From: Fimbriimonadaceae bacterium
Lineage (GTDB): Bacteria > Armatimonadota > Fimbriimonadia > Fimbriimonadales > Fimbriimonadaceae
Direction: 5' to 3'
NCBI GenBank assembly: GCA_019187105.1
Contig: JABAQM010000001.1
Coordinates: 372,001 to 436,000 of the forward strand
DNA: 64,000 nt
The translations under genes were made by a program, and so were the position numbers. The notes beneath the pieces are model-generated. The model ran no database searches. It was given only the letters and a program-made list of their open reading frames with translations, and was not told the DNA's origin. Below are positions 49,287 through 57,944 of this stretch, piece by piece (position 1 is the first letter of the stretch; the number at the start of each line of letters is the position of its first letter).

Positions 49287-49757
49287 TCAATATCGGTAAT
49301 GGGCGAACGCCTTGTTGGCATCCGCCATGCGATGGGTATCTTCGCGCTTCTTAATCGAGGCGCCGGTGCCATTGAAGGCATCGACCAATTCGTTCGTCAG
49401 CTTTTCGATCATCGACTTGCCGGAACGCTTTCGTGCGTTCTCTATCATCCAACGCAGGGCGAGCGTTCGGCGTCGCACCGGTCGGACTTCCATGGGAACC
49501 TGATAGGTCTGGCCACCGACGCGGCGAGGTCGGACTTCGACCGCCGGCATCACATTGGCGAGCGCCTTCTCGAACACTTCGATAGCAGGTGAGCCGGTTT
49601 TTTCCTCGGCCTGCTGCATCGCCGTGTAGAAGATCTTCTCGGCGACGGTCTTCTTGCCGTCCAGCATCATGCGGTTGATGAACCGCTGGACCATTTCGCT
49701 GTTGTAGACCGGGTCCGGGGTGACGATTCGCTTGGGTGCTTGACCTTTTCGAGGCAT
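49287..49757 (-). CDS. rpsG: Ribosomal protein uS7
   Basis: 156 residues, usual length. Primary 16S rRNA-binding protein of the 30S head; a translational repressor of the str operon in E. coli. [40 protein letters not shown] and [20 protein letters not shown] identify it. It ends with [18 protein letters not shown]. It starts 17 bp after rpsL. Confidence 0.97.
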   Translation of the reverse strand: MPRKGQAPKRIVTPDPVYNSEMVQRFINRMMLDGKKTVAEKIFYTAMQQAEEKTGSPAIEVFEKALANVMPAVEVRPRRVGGQTYQVPMEVRPVRRRTLALRWMIENARKRSGKSMIEKLTNELVDAFNGTGASIKKREDTHRMADANKAFAHYRY

Positions 49758-49774
49758 CTCTCTCTTAAAACTCC

Positions 49775-50155
49775 TTACTTGCCGCCCTTGGGCCGCTTCG
49801 TGCCGTACTTACTTCGGCCCTGCATGCGATTGGCGGTTCCGGCGGTCTGCTGGGTACCGCGAACGATGTGATAGCGAACACCGGGCAGGTCCTTCACTCG
49901 GCCGCCGCGGACGAGCACCACCGAGTGCTCCTGCAGGTTGTGGCCGACGCCCGGAATATAGGCGGTGACTTCGATGCCGTGGGTGAGACGAACACGAGCC
50001 ACCTTTCGGAGGGCCGAGTTCGGCTTCTTGGGAGTCACGGTTCGAACAATCGTGCAGACACCGCGCCGGAACGGATTCCCCTTCAGAGCAGGCGACTTCG
50101 ACTTGACTTTGGGCGTGCTTCGGCCCCTTCGAACCAATTGATTGACGGTAGGCAT
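49775..50155 (-). CDS. rpsL: Ribosomal protein uS12
   Basis: 126 residues, usual length. Decoding-centre protein. [40 protein letters not shown], the loop [20 protein letters not shown] and [14 protein letters not shown] are diagnostic. The Lys residues of PKKPNSA and of the region where GRVKDLPG occurs are present, as in streptomycin-sensitive enzymes. It is the first gene of the str operon; a terminator-like hairpin lies 36 nt before its start and a promoter about 165 nt upstream. Confidence 0.97.
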   Translation of the reverse strand: MPTVNQLVRRGRSTPKVKSKSPALKGNPFRRGVCTIVRTVTPKKPNSALRKVARVRLTHGIEVTAYIPGVGHNLQEHSVVLVRGGRVKDLPGVRYHIVRGTQQTAGTANRMQGRSKYGTKRPKGGK

Positions 50156-50187
50156 ATTTCTCGTTTTTCACCGCATCCCGCTCAAAG

Positions 50188-50217
50188 AAAAAACCCAGCG
50201 CATCATACGCATGGGTT
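50188..50217 (-). terminator. Terminator-like hairpin (attenuator) before rpsL
   Basis: On the minus strand AACCCA and TGGGTT enclose an inner GCG/CGC pair with one bulged base, then a run of six T. It lies between the str promoter and rpsL, so transcripts would terminate there unless antiterminated; it cannot simply serve the upstream gene because the promoter lies between them. Confidence 0.6.
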
Positions 50218-50321
50218 CTGCCGTCTCAATCGATTCAGTCGTATTCGATTCGAGAAACCTCTGGCCGGCCTCCTCAAGCGGTAATGCGACAGGCGCCTTT
50301 GGAGCGCGATGTCAACTGGGA

Positions 50322-50351
50322 ATTATGGTCGGTGAACCCGGGGGATGTCAA
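50322..50351 (-). promoter_or_regulatory. Promoter of the rpsL-rpsG-fusA operon
   Basis: On the minus strand a perfect TTGACA (50351-50346), an 18-bp spacer and CATAAT (50327-50322). A second TTGACA follows immediately downstream of the -10 but lacks a good partner. The leader to rpsL is about 160 nt. Confidence 0.7.
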
Positions 50352-50368
50352 GAGGTCGCCTGGCCGGG

Positions 50369-51037
50369 CTAATTCCGGCCGAAGCGCAGCTTTCTGGGGG
50401 CCGGCGGTCCCATCTCGGTTGGTGCTGATCCTGGCACGACAGGATAGAGCCGCGTTGCTCGGTTCCGACCGTCGACCGTGTGCCAATCCAACGTGCCGTC
50501 GAGCCGGACGATGCGGTAGCGGCGCGGCCCGAGCTCCGCCATCGACAGGCCGAGCGCACCCTCCCACATCATGGCGATGGGCAGCCGGTTACCCTGCGCA
50601 CGAACCCAGGCCATGTCCGGCTGCGGCTCCGCAGCGCCAGCCAGGAACGGCAGTTCAATGGCAGGCGTGATCTTGGCACGCGCAGAGCGCCGACCGAATT
50701 TTGCTTCGTGGGTAAGCATGGCGGGATCGACGCTCCACTTGTTCGGCGGCTCAGCAAAGAGGGTCTCGACACCGGGAAGCTTGAGGTCGGTCATGGATTT
50801 GGCCTTCGCCACGGCGACCCCGCCATGGGCCGCCCTGTAGGCGTACACTTTCGCCTGAATAGCCCGCAGCTTGTTATCCACCTGCTGCAACTCGGCTTCG
50901 ACATCGGGCTCGGGTGGATGGGCGGGAACCGGCGGAATGTCGGACCGATCCATGGCGTCGTTGAAGGATTTTGCCGTCCACACCAGCCATGCCAGCGCGC
51001 CGACGACCACCACCCCAAGCCCAGCAATCCACTTCAT
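50369..51037 (-). CDS. Membrane-anchored hypothetical protein
   Basis: 222 residues from the ATG at 51037 (AGGA nine bases upstream; the in-frame extension to 51094 is unsupported). One N-terminal membrane helix (IAGLGVVVVGALAWLVW), then a short coiled-coil-like helix (EAELQQVDNKLRAIQAKVYA) and an unrecognised domain with LPFLAGAAEPQPDMAWVRAQ. The layout, an anchor helix plus a helical stalk, recalls pseudopilin-like exported proteins, but the pilin cleavage motif is missing. It diverges from lysS and lies upstream of the str promoter. Confidence 0.6.
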   Translation of the reverse strand: MKWIAGLGVVVVGALAWLVWTAKSFNDAMDRSDIPPVPAHPPEPDVEAELQQVDNKLRAIQAKVYAYRAAHGGVAVAKAKSMTDLKLPGVETLFAEPPNKWSVDPAMLTHEAKFGRRSARAKITPAIELPFLAGAAEPQPDMAWVRAQGNRLPIAMMWEGALGLSMAELGPRRYRIVRLDGTLDWHTVDGRNRATRLYPVVPGSAPTEMGPPAPRKLRFGRN

Positions 51038-51120
51038 TTCTTGTCCTCGACTGTTCAGACGAGAATCGCTGCGGTCGTGGTTTCCCGTCGGCATGACTCA
51101 CCTTGTAAACTCATGGGCTC

Positions 51121-52653
<1,533 letters not shown>

Positions 52654-53271
52654 CTAACGACCACGTGCCTGGACGTATTCTTTGTCATTCTTTACGATGC
52701 TCTCCGGTATTCGATCGACAACGATTTCTTGACCGTTGGACTGCGGGAATCTTTTCAGCCCTATCGACAGAAAGCCTTCTTGAAGTAGTTTGAGATGGGC
52801 GGGACGGCTTAGGCCGTGCATTCTTGTCAATAAGAAGGGCAGGTACGTCGAATCCAGTTTCCAGTCGGTACCGATATGATGGACTTGCGTGTGAACTCCG
52901 GTCGGCCTGCCATCAAACTTTGGAACAGCAATGAATTCAATTACCTGATGATATCTTCCGGGCGTGTTTCCAATCTTTGCCTGAGGTATATCCTTCCATT
53001 CTGCAGTGTCGAAATACTCGCTGGGAAGGCTGCTGGAGTAAAACTTCATGAGTTTAATGAAATCGATTCTGCTAACACCAAACTCTTTGAGGTCGGGCAC
53101 GCTTAAGTCGTAGATTCCGCCCCAGTTCCGCGTGCGCAACAAATCAAAATGCCTTGCGGCGACAGCTTCTGCACTCTGCTGTCGCCGCATCCATACAACA
53201 GTTCCTACGAGGCCGAGGGCTATGAAAGCCACTGCTACCGGCACGCCTACTCTCGATCTCGTCTTCGTCAT
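52654..53271 (-). CDS. Membrane-anchored hypothetical protein of the pseudopilin operon
   Basis: 205 residues. N-terminal membrane helix (VAVAFIALGLVGTVVWM), then an extracytoplasmic domain. Its first part (HFDLLRTRNWGGIYDLSVPD, followed by FIKLMKFYS) resembles the NTF2/SnoaL-like pattern of a helix then a curved sheet; I do not make an assignment. The C terminus carries QEIVVDRIPESIVKND. It begins 2 bp after the Cys-rich gene and stops directly against the convergent lysS stop (zero gap). Confidence 0.65.
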   Translation of the reverse strand: MTKTRSRVGVPVAVAFIALGLVGTVVWMRRQQSAEAVAARHFDLLRTRNWGGIYDLSVPDLKEFGVSRIDFIKLMKFYSSSLPSEYFDTAEWKDIPQAKIGNTPGRYHQVIEFIAVPKFDGRPTGVHTQVHHIGTDWKLDSTYLPFLLTRMHGLSRPAHLKLLQEGFLSIGLKRFPQSNGQEIVVDRIPESIVKNDKEYVQARGR

Positions 53272-53273
53272 TT

Positions 53274-53591
53274 TTACGGTGTATCACCGCACGTCCCGCC
53301 AGCCTGGCAGTACTTAAAGTAGTTGTAGCTGATATACGTTTTATCAGTTCCACTCGAAGTGCTGCATGGAACGATGATCTGATCGCATTCAAAGTTCTGA
53401 CACGAAAACTGGCAGCAATCAGTCGTTTGGGCCGTGCAACAGCAGTTGTAAGCGCTCCCAACGTTCCGCTTGTCACATTGGGCTCCGCAACTGACGGTAA
53501 TGGTTTGGCAGGGTATGGCACAATCACCAAGTGCCGTTCGACTTAGAGACCCTAGCGAGAGAACGACAAAGAGAAGTAGCCTTCCATTCAT
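53274..53591 (-). CDS. Secreted cysteine-rich small protein
   Basis: 105 residues from the ATG at 53591, with GGAG eight bases upstream; the longer in-frame reading to 53657 would overlap the pseudopilin. Signal peptide 1-22 (ending ALG-D). The mature ~83 residues contain 14 Cys, with clusters CCC and CC (CDKRNVGSAYNCCCTAQTTD, then CCQFSCQNFECD). This suggests a disulfide-stabilised extracellular peptide. No known family matched from memory. It lies between a pseudopilin gene and a membrane protein gene in one operon, so it may be part of a surface structure. Confidence 0.7.
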   Translation of the reverse strand: MNGRLLLFVVLSLGSLSRTALGDCAIPCQTITVSCGAQCDKRNVGSAYNCCCTAQTTDCCQFSCQNFECDQIIVPCSTSSGTDKTYISYNYFKYCQAGGTCGDTP

Positions 53592-53623
53592 AATTTGACT
53601 CCGTGAGTATTGTCTGGTGGAGC

Positions 53624-54244
53624 CTAGCGCTCCAGCGTTCGAGGTGAGCTGTAGCAAGCTCGAGCAATAGTAAAGTTCCGAAGTGTGTGTAATCGACCAG
53701 CTTTCGCGTGACCATCGGCGTATAGCTGGACGACAAAGGGCGGGTTGTATTCGGGAGACATTTCGCGCTCCCGTGGATAGTAGTAGAGCTCGTCATGAAT
53801 GAGACAAAAGACTATTGGGAACGGTTTCTCCGGGTCATCGAAGTGAGCATTGTGCCGCTTCATAAAGGCGTCGTATCCCTCGCGCGTGGTGTCTTCCCAT
53901 CGTGCCATCCACGTGTACGTCGAGAAGTACTCTTCCTTCACACACTGAGGCGTATCAGGACAGTACTGGACCCGCCTATCAGGCAAATATGGCAAGAGCT
54001 TTGAGGAATGCAGCATCGGAGCATTCGGGATGTCGATGTTCTCATGAACCGGAAGATAGCCTGGATAATCGTTACCGTACATCGCCAACGCCATATGAAT
54101 CTGGCGGAGCTGCTGCATGCAACTGACTTCCTTCGACTTCTCCTTGCCACCCTGAAACACCGGATACGCGATTGCCGCGATGATGCCAATGATGGCGATC
54201 ACGCACAGGACTTCGATCAGAGTTATTCCGCGCAGCCGCCGCAT
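53624..54244 (-). CDS. Type II-secretion-like pseudopilin
   Basis: 206 residues from the ATG at 54244, which has GGAGG nine bases upstream. The N terminus is a class III signal: RRLRG, then ITLIEVLCVIAIIGIIAAIA. Cleavage by prepilin peptidase is expected after Gly6, followed by the hydrophobic assembly helix. The C-terminal domain is of the DUF1559-like type found in Planctomycetota and Armatimonadota pseudopilins: MQQLRQIHMALAMYGNDYPG, then YLP and a final YADGHAKAGRLHTL. The Cys residues could form a disulfide. It probably assembles into a pilus-like filament or a secretion pseudopilus; the assembly genes are not in the window. It overlaps the small upstream gene by 22 nt. Confidence 0.85.
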   Translation of the reverse strand: MRRLRGITLIEVLCVIAIIGIIAAIAYPVFQGGKEKSKEVSCMQQLRQIHMALAMYGNDYPGYLPVHENIDIPNAPMLHSSKLLPYLPDRRVQYCPDTPQCVKEEYFSTYTWMARWEDTTREGYDAFMKRHNAHFDDPEKPFPIVFCLIHDELYYYPREREMSPEYNPPFVVQLYADGHAKAGRLHTLRNFTIARACYSSPRTLER

Positions 54245-54414
54245 GGTGCGTCCTCCCCCGGTCCAACTCGAACTGAATTTTGCTTGAAGTAGTCGACCTC
54301 CGGCTGGTTCGACTGCCAATATCGCTCGTTAACGGCTTTGGCCCAAGCCACCGCGCAAACCAAGGCGAGGACAACCAGCATTCCCGTACCTCGAGGCAGT
54401 TTTGTTGTCTGCAT
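54223..54414 (-). CDS. Small single-pass membrane protein
   Basis: 63 residues from the ATG at 54414 (an ATG at 54432 would add six). One hydrophobic segment (MLVVLALVCAVAWAKA) and a short polar C terminus with CGGC. No family recognised. Its reading frame overlaps the start of the pseudopilin gene by 22 nt and is in the same direction, a layout typical of genuine operon starts. A -10-like TATACA lies just upstream of 54432. Confidence 0.5.
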   Translation of the reverse strand: MQTTKLPRGTGMLVVLALVCAVAWAKAVNERYWQSNQPEVDYFKQNSVRVGPGEDAPCGGCAE

Positions 54415-54533
54415 GTTCGCTTCTGCCCACATTGTATATCCGTTAGTTCCGATGAGAGTATAAGAATTTTGCCCCCCCCAAGTCAGGTATAAGTACTAGG
54501 CAGTTATCCTTAGGATTTAGGTAAACAGGCACA

Positions 54534-54977
54534 GTGAAGCGCATGACGCAGATTGTCGTCGGTTGGGCGATGGTATCCGTGGTCTTGGCCGCATTCTCCA
54601 CGGACTGGGTCGGCACATATAAAGGACAGTCGATCGTGGATGAGTCGATTATCAACCCGCGCTATGACGGGAAACAGCAAGCCGAAATGAGGGATCGGAT
54701 TCCCAAGATCCGAAAAACGCGCCTAACCCTTACGCTTCGGAAGGATATGACGTGCGTAGCCACGTCCGAGGGCGGAGCCGTGACAGGTCGCAATGTTGCT
54801 TCGGGCACGTGGAAAACCACAAGCACTGGCGTTCTGGTGACCCTCAAGGAGTCACAGGGCAAGGTGATCGCTAAGCCACGCACAATGAAGCTGGTGGAGA
54901 CGCCAGGCAAGAAGATTCTAACGCTTAACGAGCCTTACGGCCCAAACTCGAAGGTGATCTTCAGGCCAACCAAGTAG
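54534..54977 (+). CDS. Exported hypothetical protein
   Basis: 147 residues from a GTG at 54534 (an ATG at 54543 is possible). Signal peptide about 1-20. The mature domain has a lipocalin-like strand pattern: WVGTYKG at the start, then RLTLTLRKDMTCVATSEGG, ASGTWKTTSTGVLVTLKESQ and a final SKVIFRPTK. This resembles copper-resistance NlpE/DUF-type small beta barrels, where a WxGxY motif opens the barrel. That is an analogy, not an identification. It converges with the lipoprotein gene ending at 54982. Confidence 0.6.
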   Translation: MKRMTQIVVGWAMVSVVLAAFSTDWVGTYKGQSIVDESIINPRYDGKQQAEMRDRIPKIRKTRLTLTLRKDMTCVATSEGGAVTGRNVASGTWKTTSTGVLVTLKESQGKVIAKPRTMKLVETPGKKILTLNEPYGPNSKVIFRPTK

Positions 54978-54981
54978 CGAT

Positions 54982-55404
54982 TCATTGACGGACGTAGAAC
55001 GGATCGGCAACCGCCATGGCTCTCGTCTCCTCCCCGGATGTCAGGAAGACGATGTCAAGGTGCTGGCTGGAAGCAAAGTAGCCGTGAAAGATCTCGTGGA
55101 CGGCGGCCATCAATCTTGGGTCGGGGTTCTGGCCGTTGCTAATGCCAAGAAAGACGGTTTGCTCTCCTGAAGCGAGCTTGCCTCGCAGCAGGTATGCGGC
55201 CTGAACATCCTTGAACTCGGTAAGGCAAGGTTGAAGGCGCTTCATCAGTTCGATTTCCGCCTCCCCGGTCTTCGCACCGAGGAATGTCACGCCGTCGGTC
55301 GAAATCGGCTTGACCCCCTTTGGGGTCGTTGGCGCCTCTCGGCAGCCTGCCGCCATCAGAAGCAGCAAGAGAGGCCACACAACTAACTTGAGCTTGGTTT
55401 TCAA
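54982..55404 (-). CDS. Lipoprotein with SseB-like C-terminal domain
   Basis: 140 residues. A lipoprotein signal (VVWPLLLLLMAAGC, lipobox LMAAGC, modified Cys21) is followed by a short linker. The domain reads EIELMKRLQPCLTEFKDVQA, AYLLRGKL-ASGEQTVFLGIS, then HLDIVFLTSGEE. This fits the SseB C-terminal domain pattern. SseB proteins are linked to serine sensitivity in E. coli and to secretion contexts elsewhere; the role here is unknown. It would be anchored in a membrane outside the cytoplasm. It lies 47 bp downstream of the response regulator in the same direction. Confidence 0.65.
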   Translation of the reverse strand: MKTKLKLVVWPLLLLLMAAGCREAPTTPKGVKPISTDGVTFLGAKTGEAEIELMKRLQPCLTEFKDVQAAYLLRGKLASGEQTVFLGISNGQNPDPRLMAAVHEIFHGYFASSQHLDIVFLTSGEETRAMAVADPFYVRQ

Positions 55405-55451
55405 GGTCGGGTTTCCGACGGGCCAAAGGGTACTTGGGCTCTGCGGACTGT

Positions 55452-55865
55452 CTACAGGTCGTAGCGCTTGGGGCCCTCGCCGCCATCGCTTCCCTGGGCG
55501 ATGCGCTTGACGAACGTCACCAGCTCCATCGGGTTGAACGGCTTGGTCAGGTACATGTCCGCGCCGTAGTGGTAGCCCTCAAAGACGTCCTTATCCTGTG
55601 CCTTCGCGGTGAGCATGATCACGGGCAGCGCCTCAAACTCCGGTTCGCGACGAAGCGTCTTCAGCACCTCGAACCCATCCATGTAGGGCATCATCACGTC
55701 GAGCACCACCAGATTCGGCTTTTCGGCGCGAATCTTCTCCAGGCCTTCCTTTCCGTCGTACGCGGTGACGACGGTGTAGCCTTGTCGTTCGAGATTAACT
55801 TGGATGAGGCGGACGATGTGTCGTTCGTCGTCGCAAACGAGAATCTTCAGCGGCTTGTTGCTCAT
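55452..55865 (-). CDS. Response regulator, receiver domain only
   Basis: 137 residues: a complete CheY-like receiver and a 17-residue tail, no output domain. Phosphoacceptor Asp56 (VVLDVMMP), acidic pocket Asp12/Asp13 (VCDDE), Thr86 (MLTAKAQ) and Lys108 (LTKPF) are all present. It probably relays phosphate between a histidine kinase and another partner. A two-component histidine kinase (57945-59537) lies 2 kb away on the other strand, and the partnership is not shown by position. The 107 bp to the divergent FAH-like gene hold its promoter. Confidence 0.88.
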   Translation of the reverse strand: MSNKPLKILVCDDERHIVRLIQVNLERQGYTVVTAYDGKEGLEKIRAEKPNLVVLDVMMPYMDGFEVLKTLRREPEFEALPVIMLTAKAQDKDVFEGYHYGADMYLTKPFNPMELVTFVKRIAQGSDGGEGPKRYDL

Positions 55866-55972
55866 AGCGAATGTGTTCGAGGCTAGGCAATTCTAATACG
55901 CCTCTGACGGCTTAGGATGCTACCCGAACACGGGCCCGCTGTCAACGAACGGCAGGTACCCTTTGGCCGGGA

Positions 55973-56710
55973 ATGAAGCTGGTTCGATTCGACCTGACGG
56001 CGAGTCCGGGGCAGGTGCGCTCAGGCATCTACTACGACAACCGTATCTACGAGACGAACGGCAATCAGCCGGTCGGCATTCATGACCTGAGCAAGCTGAC
56101 CCTTCTCGCCCCGCTCGGCTCTCCGCCGTCGGTGCGCCGTTTTTCCCCCCTCGCCGACGGTGGCTTGGCGTACGAGTTCCTGAACCCAACTATTCTGCGG
56201 GGTCCGTTGGCGGAGATCGACGCCCCCGACTTCACCCGTGATCTCGCTCCGGAGCTATCGCTCGGAATCATCGTAAGCGATGCCGGCGAAATGATCGACG
56301 AGACGGAGGCGCCCGGTTTCATTCTCGGGTTTACCGTGGTAGCCGTCCTCGTAGCCGAGGATCTCCGCGAGGAGGAACGCAAGCTGGGCCTCGGTCCGGG
56401 TCGTTCGAGCGACATCGGCATCGTCGTGGGGCCTTTCCTAACGACGCCGGACGAGCTCGACGAAGAAGGCGGCTGGCAAAACCGGGACTGGACCGCCACC
56501 TTGCGGATCGGACAGGGAGACACTCTCGCCACGCCTCTCACCGCCCCCATCATCGAGATGCTGATTACCGCTAGTCGAAATGCCCCGCTCCAAGCTGGCG
56601 AGGTGCTGTTGACGCCTCCTGCCCGGCTGCCCGCTTCCCCGCTGATGCCTGCCGATCACGTTGTCGCCGGCATTGCTGGTCTCGGCGATCTCCATTTCTC
56701 GGTGATCTGA
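55973..56710 (+). CDS. Fumarylacetoacetase-like protein lacking metal ligands
   Basis: 245 residues resembling the fumarylacetoacetate hydrolase (FAH) fold. An N-terminal half has IYETNGNQPVGIHDLSKLTL and LLAPLGSPPSVRRFS. The C-terminal part reads PELSLGIIVSDAGEMID and GFILGFTVVAVLVAEDLREE and ends with GEVLLTPPARLPASPLMPAD. Active family members carry a metal-binding Glu-x-Glu at the equivalent of PEL-S-L and a downstream Asp; here Ser-Leu replaces the second acid and the usual Asp of GYTVVND is replaced. It may be catalytically dead or bind something else. It precedes the M16 peptidase gene by 5 bp, suggesting an operon. Confidence 0.65.
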   Translation: MKLVRFDLTASPGQVRSGIYYDNRIYETNGNQPVGIHDLSKLTLLAPLGSPPSVRRFSPLADGGLAYEFLNPTILRGPLAEIDAPDFTRDLAPELSLGIIVSDAGEMIDETEAPGFILGFTVVAVLVAEDLREEERKLGLGPGRSSDIGIVVGPFLTTPDELDEEGGWQNRDWTATLRIGQGDTLATPLTAPIIEMLITASRNAPLQAGEVLLTPPARLPASPLMPADHVVAGIAGLGDLHFSVI

Positions 56711-56715
56711 CTCCT

Positions 56716-57942
56716 ATGACAAACCCCACCCTCTACACCCTCGATAACGGCGTGCGCATCATCGTCGACCCCGTCACCTACGTCGGCTCGGCGGCCGTGG
56801 GCCTCTGGTGCACGACCGGCAGCCGCCACGAAACCGATAGCGAAGCGGGAATCACTCACTTTATCGAGCACATGCTCTTCAAGGGCACCGAGCGACGCTC
56901 TGCCAAGCAAATCGCCGATGAGATCGAGGGTCGCGGCGGCATGCTGAATGCCTTCACCGACAAGGAGCAGACGTGCTACTACTGCCGTGTCCTCGCCGAG
57001 GATGTTGCGGTTGGCATCGACGTGCTTTCCGATATGGTCGCGAACTCGCTCCTCGATCCGGAGGAGCTTGCCCGCGAACAAGGCGTGGTGCTGGAAGAGA
57101 TCAAGCGAAGCGAAGACGAGCCTAGCGACCACGTTCACGAGCTGCACCTGGGATACCGCTGGGGTATGCACCCCTTGGGCAAACCTGTGATCGGGACGCC
57201 GGAATCGGTCTCCTCTTTCGGTCGCGACGATCTTGTCGGCTATATGGATCGGCGGTATCGCGGTTCCAATCTGGTCTTGGCCGTCGCCGGCAACGTGGAG
57301 CCGCAGGAGATTCGCCGATTGGCTGACATTGCCTTGGGCAAGTTCGAAATTGGGGAGCCGGCACCGGCCATGGACCGTCCCAGTGGCAAGTCGACGGAGA
57401 ACCTGGTGAAGAAAGAAGTCGAACAGGTCCACTTCTGTATTGGCACGGACGGCACATCGCACTACGACGACGACCTTTACACCATGGCCGTGCTCGACAA
57501 CGCCCTCGGTTCCGGCATGGGCAGCCGTCTCTTCCAGGAGATCCGTGAGCGGCGGGGGCTCGCTTACTCGGTGGGGAGCTACACGCTGACCTACACCGCC
57601 GGCGGCGCCTTCACGGTTTATGGCGGGACCAGTCCAAAAACCTTCGACCAGGTTCGAGAGCTGGTCAGGGTGGAGTTCGACAAGGTGATGGCCGGCGGTC
57701 TCGATGACGATGAAATGCGCCGGACGAAGAAGAACATGAGCGGCAATATGGTCTTGGCATTGGAGGGAATGAACGCTCGCATGATGCGGATGGCGCGCAA
57801 CCTCATCGTTCACGGCCGCCACGTGCCGCTGGAGGAGACCTTAGGCAAGATCGAATCGGTTACGAACGACCAGCTGGTTGCGGTCGCCAATCGGGTCCTA
57901 GCGTCCGAAAAGATTTCAACGACCGCGATCGGCCCCTTTTAG
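56716..57942 (+). CDS. M16 family metallopeptidase (pitrilysin-like)
   Basis: 408 residues, the usual length of bacterial processing-protease-like M16B enzymes. The inverted zinc motif HFIEH is at residues 48-52, with the next Glu ligand in the helix around residue 128 (EEIKRSEDEPSDHV). The C-terminal M16 half has GSGMGSRLFQEIRERRGLAY, the substrate-binding Arg-Tyr pair typical of the family, and SYTLTYTAGGAFTVYGG. It degrades or processes peptides in the cytoplasm; no signal peptide is seen. It follows the FAH-like gene and precedes the histidine kinase by 2 bp, so three genes probably form one transcript. Confidence 0.93.
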   Translation: MTNPTLYTLDNGVRIIVDPVTYVGSAAVGLWCTTGSRHETDSEAGITHFIEHMLFKGTERRSAKQIADEIEGRGGMLNAFTDKEQTCYYCRVLAEDVAVGIDVLSDMVANSLLDPEELAREQGVVLEEIKRSEDEPSDHVHELHLGYRWGMHPLGKPVIGTPESVSSFGRDDLVGYMDRRYRGSNLVLAVAGNVEPQEIRRLADIALGKFEIGEPAPAMDRPSGKSTENLVKKEVEQVHFCIGTDGTSHYDDDLYTMAVLDNALGSGMGSRLFQEIRERRGLAYSVGSYTLTYTAGGAFTVYGGTSPKTFDQVRELVRVEFDKVMAGGLDDDEMRRTKKNMSGNMVLALEGMNARMMRMARNLIVHGRHVPLEETLGKIESVTNDQLVAVANRVLASEKISTTAIGPF

Positions 57943-57944
57943 CC

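Noticed and set aside
56656-57822. 388-codon minus-strand open frame
   Set aside because: Antisense of the M16 peptidase gene, which carries HFIEH and family motifs.
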